NCBI GenBank assembly: GCA_947475465.1
Contig: CANJLK010000018.1
Location: 1-56,881, forward strand
Reading direction: 5' to 3'
Length of the DNA stretch: 56,881 nucleotides
Origin: Caulobacteraceae bacterium
GTDB taxonomy: Bacteria; Pseudomonadota; Alphaproteobacteria; Caulobacterales; Caulobacteraceae
Shown: positions 37,722 through 46,823 of the stretch, one piece after another
Layout: each line of letters opens with the position of its first letter
How positions within the stretch are numbered: the first letter of the stretch is position 1
Notes under the pieces: generated by a model
Database searches by the model: none
Seen by the model: the letters and a program-made list of their open reading frames with translations, nothing else
Told to the model about the DNA's origin: nothing
Made by a program: the position numbers and the translations under genes

Positions 37722-38364
37722 CGCCCCGGCTCAGGCCGAGCCCATGGATGGCGCGCGCTTTGCGAAGCTGAGCGGCGCCACGCCTGATCAGATGGCTGAC
37801 CTTGAGCGGTTCCGCGCTCTGCTGGTCGAGCGAAACGCGGTGATGAACCTGATCGGCCCGGCGACGGAGGCCGATTTCTGGTCCCGCCACGCCTGGGATT
37901 CAGCCCAGCTGCTGAAATTGGCGCCGCAGGCCCGGGCCTGGGCAGACCTGGGCGCCGGTGCGGGTCTACCGGGAATCGTCCTGGCGATCTTCGGCAAGGG
38001 CGTGGTTGGCTTCCACGTGGACCTCGTGGAAAGCATGGCCAAGCGCTGCAAGTTTCTGAACGAGGTTGTTGAAGCCCTTCAGCTTCCGGCCACAGTCCAC
38101 AACGCACGCGCTGAGAGCCTCGACCTGACGGTGGAGATTGTCACCGCCAGGGCTTGCGCCCCGCTGCACCGCCTGCTCGGGTATGCCCGGCCATACCTCG
38201 AATCCGGGGCCACAGGCTTGTTCCTGAAGGGGCAAGATGTAGTGTCTGAGATGAGCGAAGCCGCAAGATATTGGGAATATGAGGCCGACGTCGTGCCGTC
38301 CAAGAGCGACTCCAGAGGCCGGATCGTGCGCGTGAGGAGGCTCGGCCGTGCCCGTAAAGTCTGA
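37699..38364 (+). CDS. rsmG: 16S rRNA (guanine-527-N7)-methyltransferase
   Basis: SAM-dependent methyltransferase that modifies G527 of 16S rRNA; its loss gives low-level streptomycin resistance in several bacteria. 221 residues. SAM-binding loop [19 protein letters not shown] (about 81-99), the segment [13 protein letters not shown] and [13 protein letters not shown] (about 150-162) are family signatures. The start lies within the mnmG end and its own end overlaps the parA GTG start by 17 bases, indicating one tightly packed operon from mnmE to parB. Confidence 0.95.
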   Translation: MSDAAPPDAPAQAEPMDGARFAKLSGATPDQMADLERFRALLVERNAVMNLIGPATEADFWSRHAWDSAQLLKLAPQARAWADLGAGAGLPGIVLAIFGKGVVGFHVDLVESMAKRCKFLNEVVEALQLPATVHNARAESLDLTVEIVTARACAPLHRLLGYARPYLESGATGLFLKGQDVVSEMSEAARYWEYEADVVPSKSDSRGRIVRVRRLGRARKV

Positions 38365-39193
38365 GCCCTACCTAAAGAAAGACCGGGCCTTACGCGTGCT
38401 GGTGGTCGCCAATCAGAAGGGCGGCGTCGGCAAGACGACCACGGCCATTAACCTCGGCACGGCGCTCGCCGCCGTCGGCGAGCGGGTGCTGCTGATCGAT
38501 TCCGACCCCCAGGGCAACGCATCCACCGGCCTCGGCATCGGCCGGGCGCTGCGCAAACACACGCTCTATGACGTCCTGATGGGCGAAAAGACCCTCACCG
38601 AGGCGGTGGTGAAGACTTCCGTGCCGGGTCTCGACATCGCCCCGTCCGATCCGGACCTTTCCGGTATCGAGATGGAACTCGCCCAGCAGGATCGCCGGTC
38701 CTTCAAGCTGCGCGACGCCATCGATCCCCTGCGCCAGGCCGGCCACTACACCTACGTCCTGATCGACTGCCCGCCGTCACTCAACCTGCTCACCGTCAAC
38801 GCCATGGCGGCCGCCGACGCGGTCCTGGTGCCGCTCCAGTGCGAGTTCTTCGCGCTGGAGGGCCTGACACAACTGATGCGGACCATCGACCTGGTCCACG
38901 CCAGCCTCAATCCGGCCCTGGAGATCCAAGGCATCGTGCTGACCATGTTCGACCGCCGGAACGGCCTGTCGGCCCAGGTGGCCAACGATGTGCGCAACCA
39001 TTTCGGCGCCACGGTCTACCAGACGGTGATCCCCAGGAACGTGCGGGTCTCCGAGGCGCCGTCGTTCGGCAAGCCGGCGTTGGTCTATGACCTGAAGTGC
39101 GCCGGCAGCCAGGCCTATCTGAAGCTCGCCCGCGAGGTGGTGCTGCGCGAGCGTGAGCGCCGGCGCGGCGAGACCCGCGTCGCAGCGCTGTAG
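38348..39193 (+). CDS. parA: Chromosome partitioning ATPase ParA
   Basis: Deviant Walker ATPase that moves ParB-parS complexes toward the new pole. 281 residues from GTG at 38348. P-loop VVANQKGGVGKTTTAINL (about 19-36), the DNA/ATP contact LLIDSDPQGNASTGLG and the Walker B-like YVLIDCPPSLNLLTVNA are complete. The first 14 residues before the conserved core may be untranslated if a later start is used. Eight bases after its stop begins an alpha/beta hydrolase gene, which separates it from parB, an unusual arrangement. Confidence 0.96.
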   Translation: MPVKSEPYLKKDRALRVLVVANQKGGVGKTTTAINLGTALAAVGERVLLIDSDPQGNASTGLGIGRALRKHTLYDVLMGEKTLTEAVVKTSVPGLDIAPSDPDLSGIEMELAQQDRRSFKLRDAIDPLRQAGHYTYVLIDCPPSLNLLTVNAMAAADAVLVPLQCEFFALEGLTQLMRTIDLVHASLNPALEIQGIVLTMFDRRNGLSAQVANDVRNHFGATVYQTVIPRNVRVSEAPSFGKPALVYDLKCAGSQAYLKLAREVVLRERERRRGETRVAAL

Positions 39194-39201
39194 AGGCGGC
39201 C

Positions 39202-39966
39202 ATGCGCAAGCACGCCTTCCAGACGCCCCAGGGCGAGGTCTGGCTCTGGAGTGAAGACGGCGCGCTGGAAAGCCAGCGGCCCGTGGTTCTGTTTCTCAAC
39301 GGCGCCTTTTCCATCGAGCGCCCCCGATCCTTCGAGCTGCAGGCGGCCGTGCCGGACGCCGCGGTGTTCAACGCCCACCTGCCGGGCAACCACAGTCCGC
39401 AGCCGCTCGCCCACACCGTCGAGGCCTATGGCCAGGCCTATGCCTCGGCCATCGATCAGATCGGCCGGCCGGCCATCGTCATGGGCGCGTCGGTGGGCGC
39501 GCTGGCCGCGCTGGCGATCCGCTCGCCCCTGCTGCGCGGCCGGGTGTTGCTGGAACCGCTGCTGCAGAGCCGCGCGGCCACGCCGCTGGTGGCCGCGTTC
39601 CGCGACAAACTCCGCCTCGATCCTCCGGAGCCGGGGGTACGGGACTTCCTGTGGAACGTCTTCGGGATCTCGGAGGCCGCGCACGAGAACCGCGACTACC
39701 GGCCCCTGGTGGACGCCCTTGACCTGCCGACCATCGCGGCCTTCGGAGGCGCCGCCGAGCCGGGGCCGGGCGGTCCGCTGCCAAGCCTGGTCAACCAGGA
39801 AGACCGCGAATACCTGCGGGCCCACTCCATGGTCCGCGCCGAGGTGATCGCGGGCGTCGGCCACAACCTGCCGGGCTATGCCCCCAACCATACGCGCCGC
39901 TATGCGCAGACCCTGCTCGATGAGCATGTCCTGCACGCCGCGGCGGCCAGAGCAGATCGGGACTGA
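39202..39966 (+). CDS. Alpha/beta hydrolase-like protein inserted between parA and parB
   Basis: 254 residues. VVLFLNGAFSIERPRSFE near residue 28 resembles the oxyanion-hole strand; the nucleophile elbow is IVMGASVGALAALAIRSPL (G-A-S-V-G, about 94-98); a late VIAGVGHNLPGYAP supplies the histidine. The fold is therefore alpha/beta hydrolase, substrate unknown. No signal peptide or membrane helix. GAGG just before its ATG overlaps the parA stop codon, and parB starts two bases after its stop, so all three should be co-transcribed. In Caulobacter parA and parB are adjacent, so this gene looks like a lineage-specific insertion. Base composition is like its neighbours, giving no sign of recent transfer. 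Confidence 0.75.
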   Translation: MRKHAFQTPQGEVWLWSEDGALESQRPVVLFLNGAFSIERPRSFELQAAVPDAAVFNAHLPGNHSPQPLAHTVEAYGQAYASAIDQIGRPAIVMGASVGALAALAIRSPLLRGRVLLEPLLQSRAATPLVAAFRDKLRLDPPEPGVRDFLWNVFGISEAAHENRDYRPLVDALDLPTIAAFGGAAEPGPGGPLPSLVNQEDREYLRAHSMVRAEVIAGVGHNLPGYAPNHTRRYAQTLLDEHVLHAAAARADRD

Positions 39967-39968
39967 GG

Positions 39969-40832
39969 ATGGCGGAAAACCGCAGAGGCTTGGGACGCGG
40001 GCTTTCGGCCCTGCTTGGGGATGCCGACAACGGGGGCTCCACGCCAGCGGCGGGCGAGGGCCTGCGCGATGTGCCGGTGGAGATGATCCGCCCGAATCCC
40101 CACCAGCCCCGGGTGGTCTTTCCCCCTGCGGAACTGGAGGAACTCGCTGATTCCATACGGAATTCAGGGGTTCTACAGCCGATCCTGGTGCGCCCGTCCG
40201 GGCCGCCCGGCGAATATGAGATCGTCGCGGGCGAACGGCGCTGGCGTGCCGCCCAGAGGGCTGGGCTGAAGGTTTTGCCGGTCCTGGTGCGAGAGCTGGG
40301 CGACGACCAGGCCTATGAGATCGCGGTTGTCGAAAACGTCCAGCGCTCGGACCTGAACGCTCTGGAAGAGGCGCGCGCCTATTCCGCCCTGATGGGCCGG
40401 ATGCGTTACACCCAGGACGCGGTGGCCAGTGCGGTCGGCAAGAGCCGAAGCCACGTGGCCAACGCCCTGCGGCTGATGCAGCTGCCGGGGCCGGTGCAGG
40501 ACATGGTGCTGGAGGGCGTGCTCAGCGCCGGCCACGCCCGCGCGATCCTGACGGCAGCCGATCCCATGGGCTTGGCCGAGCGGGTGGTCGCCAAGGGGCT
40601 GTCGGTGCGCGAAGCCGAGAAGCTGGCCAAGTCAGGCGGGGCGACCCGCAAAGGGTCGGGGCCGAAAAAGGCCGCCAAGGACCCTAACACCGCCGCCCTG
40701 GAGGCCGACCTGGAGGATGTGCTGGGCATGGCCGTCGAACTTTTCGACCACAATGGCGCGGGCGAAGTCCGGATCAAGTACGCTAATCTCGACCAGCTCG
40801 ACGAGATCATCCGCCGGCTGGGTCGGCGGTAG
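39969..40832 (+). CDS. parB: Chromosome partitioning protein ParB
   Basis: CTP-dependent clamp that loads at parS and spreads. 287 residues. The N-terminal ParA-interaction peptide RRGLGRGLSALLGD (about 5-18), the CTP-binding motif VAGERRWRAAQRAGLK (about 83-98), the helix-turn-helix YTQDAVASAVGKSRSHVANAL (about 136-156) and the C-terminal dimerisation segment VRIKYANLDQLDEIIRRL are present. Two matching parS sites lie upstream at 32330 and 35828. Confidence 0.97.
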   Translation: MAENRRGLGRGLSALLGDADNGGSTPAAGEGLRDVPVEMIRPNPHQPRVVFPPAELEELADSIRNSGVLQPILVRPSGPPGEYEIVAGERRWRAAQRAGLKVLPVLVRELGDDQAYEIAVVENVQRSDLNALEEARAYSALMGRMRYTQDAVASAVGKSRSHVANALRLMQLPGPVQDMVLEGVLSAGHARAILTAADPMGLAERVVAKGLSVREAEKLAKSGGATRKGSGPKKAAKDPNTAALEADLEDVLGMAVELFDHNGAGEVRIKYANLDQLDEIIRRLGRR

Positions 40833-40838
40833 GCCAGA

Positions 40839-41891
40839 CTAAAGGCCCAGCCGCTTGGCCCGGCTGGCGACGGCCAGCGCCAGGCGCTCGGCGATCAGGT
40901 GATCGGGGGAGCCAGCGGTCTTGCACAGCCGGTCGGCGGCGAGGACTTCGGGCTGCAGGCGATCGAGCTCCGGCAGGTTCCAATTGCGCGCCTGGCGCAG
41001 GAATTCCCGCTCCTGTTTCCAGAAAACCCCGGCCGCCTTGGCGGCTTCCTGCAGGCCGGCGCCGCTCTTGTGCAGGGTGAGCGTGCGGCGAAGTCGCCCC
41101 AGGTGCATGCCGATGGCGCGCACCGCGGCGGGGCCCGCCTCGCCTTCCTGCGCGGCGCGGCGAAGTCCGGCCTGGGCCTCGGCCAGTCGGCCGCCGAAGG
41201 CGTCGGCGGCGGCGTCGGCCAGCGAGGCTTCCGGTTCTACCCCCAGGAAGGGCTCGAGGTCGGCGGGTGTCGCCTGGGCGCCGCTGCCGGGGCCGAGATA
41301 GAGGACAAGACGCTCGATCTCCTGGCGCGCCACGCCCCGTTCCTTGGGCATGCGGGCCACGAACAGCGCCAGCGCGTCGCTGTTCAGCGCCACATTGTCC
41401 TTCGCCAGGGTCTCGCGGACCAGGCGCGCCACGTCTCCCGGTTCATCCTCGTAGCAAGGAATGGCCACCGCGCCGGCGGCCTTCTCGGCGGCCTTGCGCA
41501 GCGCTGAGTCGCGGCCAAGCGCGCCGGCTTCGATCAGCAGGAAGGCGTCGGGATTGAGTTCCCCCGCCGCGTGACGGGTCAGGGCCTCGGCTGCGGTCTT
41601 GTCCGGACCGTTCTTTTCCGTGGCGAAGCGCAGCCGCACCAGCCGGCGGCCGCCCATCAGCGACTGGGCGGCAAGTTCCCCCTCCAGGCGTCCGGCATCG
41701 CTGTCGAGGTCGCCGTCGGTAAGCTGGGCGACGTCGAAGGGATCATCGGGATTGGGAACCAGCTTGGCGGCCAGCTGCCGGCCGCGGTCGTGCACCACGC
41801 CCATGTCGCGGCCCCATATCAGGGCTGCGCGAACCAGTGGGTCGGGACGTGTGAGGAAGCGGTCGATGTCCGGGCGTTTGGCGAGGATCAT
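40839..41891 (-). CDS. holA: DNA polymerase III delta subunit
   Basis: Clamp-loader wrench subunit that opens the beta ring. ATG at 41891 gives 350 residues; the longer frame to 41942 overlaps lptE and is unlikely. The N-terminal MILAKRPDIDRFLTRPDP, LIWGRDMGVVHDRGRQLAAKL and the AAA-type lid segment PKERGVARQEIERLVLYLG are recognisable, with the helical collar at the C-terminus. Four bases separate it from lptE upstream, in the conserved leuS-lptE-holA order. Convergent with parB. Confidence 0.92.
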   Translation of the reverse strand: MILAKRPDIDRFLTRPDPLVRAALIWGRDMGVVHDRGRQLAAKLVPNPDDPFDVAQLTDGDLDSDAGRLEGELAAQSLMGGRRLVRLRFATEKNGPDKTAAEALTRHAAGELNPDAFLLIEAGALGRDSALRKAAEKAAGAVAIPCYEDEPGDVARLVRETLAKDNVALNSDALALFVARMPKERGVARQEIERLVLYLGPGSGAQATPADLEPFLGVEPEASLADAAADAFGGRLAEAQAGLRRAAQEGEAGPAAVRAIGMHLGRLRRTLTLHKSGAGLQEAAKAAGVFWKQEREFLRQARNWNLPELDRLQPEVLAADRLCKTAGSPDHLIAERLALAVASRAKRLGL

Positions 41892-41895
41892 CCGC

Positions 41896-42396
41896 CTAAC
41901 CCTTCGACGGGCTCCCGGTGGCGAGCCAGGCGGCGAGCTCAAGCTGGATGCGACGGGCGGCCTCCTGGGCGGCGCGCTGCTGGGCGTCCTGCTGGGCGGT
42001 GATCGAGGCGTAGGGCTGGTCGGCGCTGTCGTAGGTCAGCTCGACCCGGACCTTGCCGCGCTTGGCGACGACGCCCGACGGCATGCGCGCCAGCACATAG
42101 TCGGCGGTGAGCACATATTCGTAGCGGGTCGCGACGTTGTCGGTGCGAATCCCGCGCGGATAGCGCCTCTCGCCGATCTGCAGGTTCATCCGGTAGGCGG
42201 CGGGGCCTGCGCGGTTCTTGGCGAAGGCGTCGTCCAGCTCCTCGCGCAACAGGAACCCGGCGCGGCCCTGGGGCGCCACCACGTCGATGGACGCAAGGTT
42301 TGAGACCACGCCCGGCTGGGCGTAGAGCGGCGTGAAGCCGCAGCCCGCGAGGCCGAGGCTGGCGACGATGATGGCGAGGGCAAGCAGACGCTTCAT
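41896..42396 (-). CDS. lptE: LPS-assembly lipoprotein LptE
   Basis: 166 residues. N-terminal lipoprotein signal MKRLLALAIIVASLGLAGC with lipobox LAGC (C19), then GFTPLYA, the motif common to LptE. LptE plugs the LptD barrel that places lipopolysaccharide in the outer leaflet. The rest shows alternating beta strands (YRMNLQIGERRYPRG, YEYVLTADYVLARM). Three bases after leuS, four before holA. Confidence 0.92.
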   Translation of the reverse strand: MKRLLALAIIVASLGLAGCGFTPLYAQPGVVSNLASIDVVAPQGRAGFLLREELDDAFAKNRAGPAAYRMNLQIGERRYPRGIRTDNVATRYEYVLTADYVLARMPSGVVAKRGKVRVELTYDSADQPYASITAQQDAQQRAAQEAARRIQLELAAWLATGSPSKG

Positions 42397-42399
42397 GCT

Positions 42400-44979
42400 T
42401 CAGGCCGCCACGATGTTGACGATGCGATCCTTCACCACGATCACCTTGCGAATGGTCAGGCCCTCTAGGCGCCTGGCGATCTCGGGGTCGTCAAGCACCA
42501 ACTTCTCGACCTCGGCCGGTTCTGCGCCCGCCGGCGCGCTAATCTCGCCCCGCCGCTTGCCGTTGACCTGTACAGGCAGGACCTTGACCGCGTCTTGCGT
42601 CAAAGCCGCATCGAAGGCCGGCCACTCGGCTTCGACCATCATGCCGGCCCCACCGATCCTGCCCCAGCACTCCTCGGCCAGGTGGGGCGTGAAGGGTCCG
42701 ATCAGGCGGGCGAAGGCCGAAAGGGCGTCCTGGCGCGCGGCCAGCAGGGACGGAGTGGCCCCGGCGGCCGGGTTGGCCTTCAGGAGGTTCAGGAACTCAT
42801 AAAGCCGGGCGATGCCGGAGTTGAAGCGGAAGCTCTCGATCGCCTCGGTCACCTGTTTGACCAGCCGGTGGGTGGCGCGGCGAAGCGCGGTGGAGGCCTC
42901 GTCGTCTCCAGCCGGGGCGGCGCCCGTGGGCTGGCTTTCGAATTCCTCCCAGACACGATTGACGAACCGCCAGGCGCCGTGGACGCCGGCGGTCGACCAT
43001 TGGGTGTCGCGCTCGGGCGGGCTGTCGGACAGCACGAAGAGGCGCGCGGCGTCGACGCCATAGACCTCGAAGATCTCGCCGGGCGCGACGGTGTTCTTCT
43101 TGGACTTGGCCATTTTTTCGGAATCGCCGATCACCACCGGCTCGCCGCCCTCGATCAGCACCGCGCGGCGGGTTTCGCCCTCGGTGGTGATCTCCACCGC
43201 GCCGGGCTCCACCCACTCACCGTTCTGCCGGCGATAGGTCTCGTGGGTGACCATCCCTTGGGTGAAGAGGCCCGCGAAGGGCTCGCGCACCGACAACTGG
43301 CCGTCGTCGGCCAAGGCCTTGGTGATGAATCGCGCATAAAGCAGGTGCAGGACCGCGTGCTCGATGCCGCCGATATACTGGTCGACCGGCAGCCAGTAGT
43401 CGGCGGCCTGCTTGTCGATGGGGTCGGGCGCATCCGGATTGGCGAAGCGGGCGAAGTACCAGGAACTGTCCACGAAGGTGTCCAGGGTGTCGGTCTCGCG
43501 CGTCGCCGGGCCGCCGCAGGCCGGGCAGGTCGTGTGTTTCCAGGTGGGGTGGCGGTCGAGCGCGTTGCCGGGCTTGCCGAACTCCAGGTCGTCCGGCAGG
43601 GCGACGGGCAGAGCTGACTTCGGCAGCGGGACCACGCCGTCCTTGTCGCAGTGGACCACCGGGATCGGACAGCCCCAGCCGCGCTGGCGGGCCACGCCCC
43701 AGTCGCGCAGGCGGAAAACCGTTGCCCCATCGCCCTGACCCTGGGCCTCGATCCTGGCGATGGCGGCGGCCTTGGCGGGCTCGATCTCCAGGCCGTCCAG
43801 GAAGTCGGAATGAAAGATGGTCCCGGGGCCGGTGTAGGCCTCTGTCCCAACGGTGAAGCTTGCCGGATCGGCGCCCGGGGGCAGCACGACCGGTGTCACG
43901 GGCAGGGCGTATTTGCGTGCGAAATCAAGGTCTCGCTGGTCATGGGCCGGGCAGCCGAAGATCGCCCCCGTGCCATAGTCCATGAGCACGAAGTTGGCGA
44001 TCCAGACGGGCAGGGTTCGATCTGCATCGAAAGGATGCTGCACCCTAAAGCCGGTGTCGAAACCCATCTTCTCGGCGGTGTCGATCTCGGCCTGGGAGGC
44101 CCCGCCGCGCTTGCAGTCGGCGATGAACTTGACCGCCGCTGAATCCTTGGCGGCGACCTGCTCGGCCAGAGGATGGTCGGCGGCGATGGCCACGAAGCTC
44201 GCCCCGAACAGGGTGTCGGGGCGGGTGGTGTAGACCTCCAGGCCAGCCCCGAACCCAGCCGGCGCGGATCCGGCGAACTCAAAGGCGAACTTCAGCCCCT
44301 TGGAGCGGCCGATCCAGTTCTCCTGCATGACCCGGACCTTCTCGGGCCAGCGGTCCAGGGTCGCCAGGTCGTCAGTGAGCTGGTCGGCATAGTCGGTGAT
44401 CCGCAGGAACCACTGGTTCAGCTTGCGTTTCTCGACCTCGGCGCCCGAACGCCAACCGCGGCCGTCCACCACCTGCTCGTTGGCGAGCACGGTCATGTCC
44501 ACCGGGTCCCAGTTGACGATGCCTTCGCGGCGATAGACGAGGCCGCGGGCGAAGAGGTCGAGGAACCAGCTCTGCTGCTGGCCATAGTAGGCGACGTCGC
44601 AGGTGGCGAACTCGCGGCTCCAGTCGATGGAGAGGCCCAGCTCCTTCAGCTCGTCGCGCATCCGGGCGATATTGTCGTAGGTCCAGGCCTTGGGATCGAC
44701 CCCGCGCTCCATGGCGGCGTTCTCGGCCGGTAGGCCGAAGGCGTCCCAGCCCATGGGGTGCAGGACCGAAAAGCCCCGCGCCCGCTTGAAGCGCGCGATG
44801 ACGTCGCCCAGGGAGTAATTCCGCACGTGGCCCATGTGCAGGCGCCCCGACGGATAGGGGAACATCTCCAGCACGTAGTACTTGGGCCGGGCCGGATCCA
44901 TGACGGCGCGGAACGAGTCGGCGCTCGCCCAGGCCTGGCGCCACTTGGGCTCGGTCTCTTTGGGATTGTAGCGGGCCAT
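42400..44979 (-). CDS. leuS: Leucyl-tRNA synthetase
   Basis: Class I aminoacyl-tRNA synthetase, 859 residues, standard bacterial length. HIGH motif as HMGH at 48-51 in [19 protein letters not shown]; the KMSKS loop appears as KMAKS in [17 protein letters not shown], a mild variant. The editing domain ([20 protein letters not shown]) and the zinc-type CPACGG segment are present, as is the leucine-specific DSSWYFARF. It heads the leuS-lptE-holA run. A DUF3576 lipoprotein gene lies 86 bases upstream on the same strand. Confidence 0.97.
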   Translation of the reverse strand: MARYNPKETEPKWRQAWASADSFRAVMDPARPKYYVLEMFPYPSGRLHMGHVRNYSLGDVIARFKRARGFSVLHPMGWDAFGLPAENAAMERGVDPKAWTYDNIARMRDELKELGLSIDWSREFATCDVAYYGQQQSWFLDLFARGLVYRREGIVNWDPVDMTVLANEQVVDGRGWRSGAEVEKRKLNQWFLRITDYADQLTDDLATLDRWPEKVRVMQENWIGRSKGLKFAFEFAGSAPAGFGAGLEVYTTRPDTLFGASFVAIAADHPLAEQVAAKDSAAVKFIADCKRGGASQAEIDTAEKMGFDTGFRVQHPFDADRTLPVWIANFVLMDYGTGAIFGCPAHDQRDLDFARKYALPVTPVVLPPGADPASFTVGTEAYTGPGTIFHSDFLDGLEIEPAKAAAIARIEAQGQGDGATVFRLRDWGVARQRGWGCPIPVVHCDKDGVVPLPKSALPVALPDDLEFGKPGNALDRHPTWKHTTCPACGGPATRETDTLDTFVDSSWYFARFANPDAPDPIDKQAADYWLPVDQYIGGIEHAVLHLLYARFITKALADDGQLSVREPFAGLFTQGMVTHETYRRQNGEWVEPGAVEITTEGETRRAVLIEGGEPVVIGDSEKMAKSKKNTVAPGEIFEVYGVDAARLFVLSDSPPERDTQWSTAGVHGAWRFVNRVWEEFESQPTGAAPAGDDEASTALRRATHRLVKQVTEAIESFRFNSGIARLYEFLNLLKANPAAGATPSLLAARQDALSAFARLIGPFTPHLAEECWGRIGGAGMMVEAEWPAFDAALTQDAVKVLPVQVNGKRRGEISAPAGAEPAEVEKLVLDDPEIARRLEGLTIRKVIVVKDRIVNIVAA

Positions 44980-45065
44980 GATGATGCAGGCTTTGGACTG
45001 GAGTGGGAGTTCCGGTCAACGCCTACAGCATGTCAGGCGCGCCGACAGACGAACGAAGGGCTGGG

Positions 45066-45542
45066 TCAGCCCTTGATGTTCGAAAGTCGAAGCTGGCGCG
45101 CGCGGGTCAGGATGGCGTTTTCGATGTCGGTCTCGGTCTGGCCGGCCGAGGGCGCGTCCACCCAGTTGCCGCCGCCGTCCTTGTTCTGCTTGAAGATGGC
45201 CACGTTCAGGCCGTCGGCGCGCAGGCGCGAATCCAGGATGTAGACGGTCGCCTTGAAGCGTTCGTCCGGCTTTTCCGGATTGATGTACCAATCGGTGATC
45301 ACCACACCGCCGTAGGGGTCGGCGGAGGCCAGCGGCATGAAGGACAGGGTGTCGAGGGTGGCGCGCCACAGATAGCCGTTGACGCCGATGGCCGGCGAGG
45401 AGCCGTCCGCCGCCACGGCCTTGGGCCCGGAACCGCCGCCCAGGGGGTGCATGATGTGTGAGCAACCCGCCAGGCCCACCAGGGCTACGGCCACAGCCGC
45501 CGTCGAGGCGCTACGCACCAGAATTCCGCGCACAAACGGCAT
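45066..45542 (-). CDS. DUF3576 lipoprotein
   Basis: 158 residues with a lipoprotein signal (VAVALVGLAGC, C28). The mature domain carries GVNGYLWRATLDTLSFMPLASADPYGG and TDWYINPEKPDERFKATVYIL, the DUF3576 pattern. The family is restricted mainly to alphaproteobacteria and nearly always precedes leuS, as here. Function unknown; an outer-membrane or periplasmic location is expected. It is divergent from the ntrZ-like gene; the 272-base gap between them shows no further gene. Confidence 0.88.
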   Translation of the reverse strand: MPFVRGILVRSASTAAVAVALVGLAGCSHIMHPLGGGSGPKAVAADGSSPAIGVNGYLWRATLDTLSFMPLASADPYGGVVITDWYINPEKPDERFKATVYILDSRLRADGLNVAIFKQNKDGGGNWVDAPSAGQTETDIENAILTRARQLRLSNIKG

Positions 45543-45814
45543 ATGTATCCGTCTCCAATGATTTCCGCAGAGCGTCGGGCCCTACGGCGCCGCCCCGCGC
45601 CGGCGTCTCTATAACAACGCCGTGTCTGTCGCCAAACAGGAATCGCGCGTGGCCGCTCAGCCACAGGCGCCCGGGAATCAGGCGAATCCACGAAATCACG
45701 CGTGGAGTCGGTTGACCTTGCGCCAACGGCTTCTTTAATCGGACCTGACCGTTGTGCGGCCATTGGGAATTTCCCGGGCTTTGCGGACGGAGCGTTGGGG
45801 TTAAGAGTTCGGTT

Positions 45815-46204
45815 ATGTCGGTTCGTGGGTTCGCACTGTCGATCGCTGCGGCCACCCTCATGGGGCTGGCCGGCGCGGCCCATGCTGCGGATGCGCCAGC
45901 CGGCAAGTCCATCGATTTCACTGTCCGGGCCGAACCTTCCTCGGTGTCGCCCGCGGGCGGCAAGACCCTGAAGTGGGACGCCCGCAAGGGACATTGGGGC
46001 CTGACCCTGAACCTTGAACAGCCCGAGACCCGCCAGTCCAACTGGAACGACGTTCAGGCCGGCGCCTACTACCGCATCACGCCCTCGCTGCGCGTCGGAG
46101 GGGCCGTGGCCATCGGCGACCAGCAGTTCGTGGCCACTCCGCGCCAGCCTCTTCCCGGTGACGGCGCCCCGCGCGTCCGCCTCGAGACCGCCTTCAAGTT
46201 CTAA
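45815..46204 (+). CDS. ntrZ: NtrZ-family periplasmic regulatory protein
   Basis: 129 residues with a cleavable signal peptide (GFALSIAAATLMGLAGAAHA, cleavage after AHA near residue 24). The mature part has KWDARKGHWGLTLNLEQP, VQAGAYYRITPSLRVGGAVA and ends PRVRLETAFKF, ending in phenylalanine like an outer-membrane beta strand. This pattern fits the Caulobacterales protein NtrZ, which in Caulobacter acts in the periplasm on the sensor kinase NtrY and so affects NtrX. The identification rests on recalled family pattern and location near cenR, not on an alignment. Its 3' end overlaps the convergent ThiE-like gene by 11 bases. Confidence 0.75.
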   Translation: MSVRGFALSIAAATLMGLAGAAHAADAPAGKSIDFTVRAEPSSVSPAGGKTLKWDARKGHWGLTLNLEQPETRQSNWNDVQAGAYYRITPSLRVGGAVAIGDQQFVATPRQPLPGDGAPRVRLETAFKF

Positions 46205-46823
46205 GGCCTTCCACCGCCGCCAGACCGATCAGGCCCGCGTCGAGCAGACGACGGGCCGTTTTGTTGTTCAGCCCTCCTAGCGCATAGGCCGGACCGCCGA
46301 TCGCCTTGACCATCAGGGCCAGCCTCACGGGCCCGAGCGGGCGCCCGGCCGAGGGACTGTTGCTGGTGAAGGCCGGCGAGACGACCACCGCGTCCGCCCC
46401 GGCCGCCAGGGCGATTCGGCCGGCTCTGACCGAATGGGCGGCGGCGGTGACCATCCAGCCGCGCCGCCGGGCCTTGAGCCGCCGCGCCTGGCCGGCGAGC
46501 CGCTCCGGCAGGTGGACGCCTGTGGCGCCGATGGCCGCCGCCAGGATCTCGTCAGCGCCGGCCAGCAGGATCAGCCGCCGCGCGCCGGCCACCGCCGCCA
46601 GCCGCCGGCCCCGGGCCACGGCGTCCGAGGCGCCGAAGGCGCGGAACACCACACCCGATCCGGGTGGCAGGCGGTCGGCTGTGGCCTCTGCGTCTGGGGT
46701 GCGCTCGGGGTCGGTGAAGAACAGCAGAGCGGGCAAGGCCTTCCGTGCGCCGGCCCGGCGGCGTAAGCACGCAGCCGTCCTCGCCAAGCTCCAGAAACCG
46801 CCGGAAGTCGCCGTGCCGCCCAT
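46194..46823 (-). CDS. Thiamine-phosphate synthase-like (ThiE/TenI fold) protein
   Basis: 209 residues of TIM-barrel type. GATGVHLPERL (about 97-107), MVTAAAHSV (in place of the usual CHS loop), ADAVVVSPAFTSNSPSAGRPLG (about 144-165) and the phosphate site GGPAYALGGLNNKTARRL match the ThiE/TenI family. The usual Asn-Asp of ThiE (IND) before the GVHL motif is missing, and an arginine-rich N-terminal stretch precedes the barrel, so true thiamine-phosphate synthase activity is doubtful. The ATG at 46823, with AGGTGG five bases upstream, overlaps the 5' end of the divergent yggS gene. Confidence 0.72.
   Translation of the reverse strand: MGGTATSGGFWSLARTAACLRRRAGARKALPALLFFTDPERTPDAEATADRLPPGSGVVFRAFGASDAVARGRRLAAVAGARRLILLAGADEILAAAIGATGVHLPERLAGQARRLKARRRGWMVTAAAHSVRAGRIALAAGADAVVVSPAFTSNSPSAGRPLGPVRLALMVKAIGGPAYALGGLNNKTARRLLDAGLIGLAAVEGLRT

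Noticed and set aside
41892..41942. 17-residue N-terminal extension of HolA
   Set aside because: It lies inside the 3' end of lptE and is arginine/proline-rich without similarity; ATG at 41891 gives the family N-terminus.
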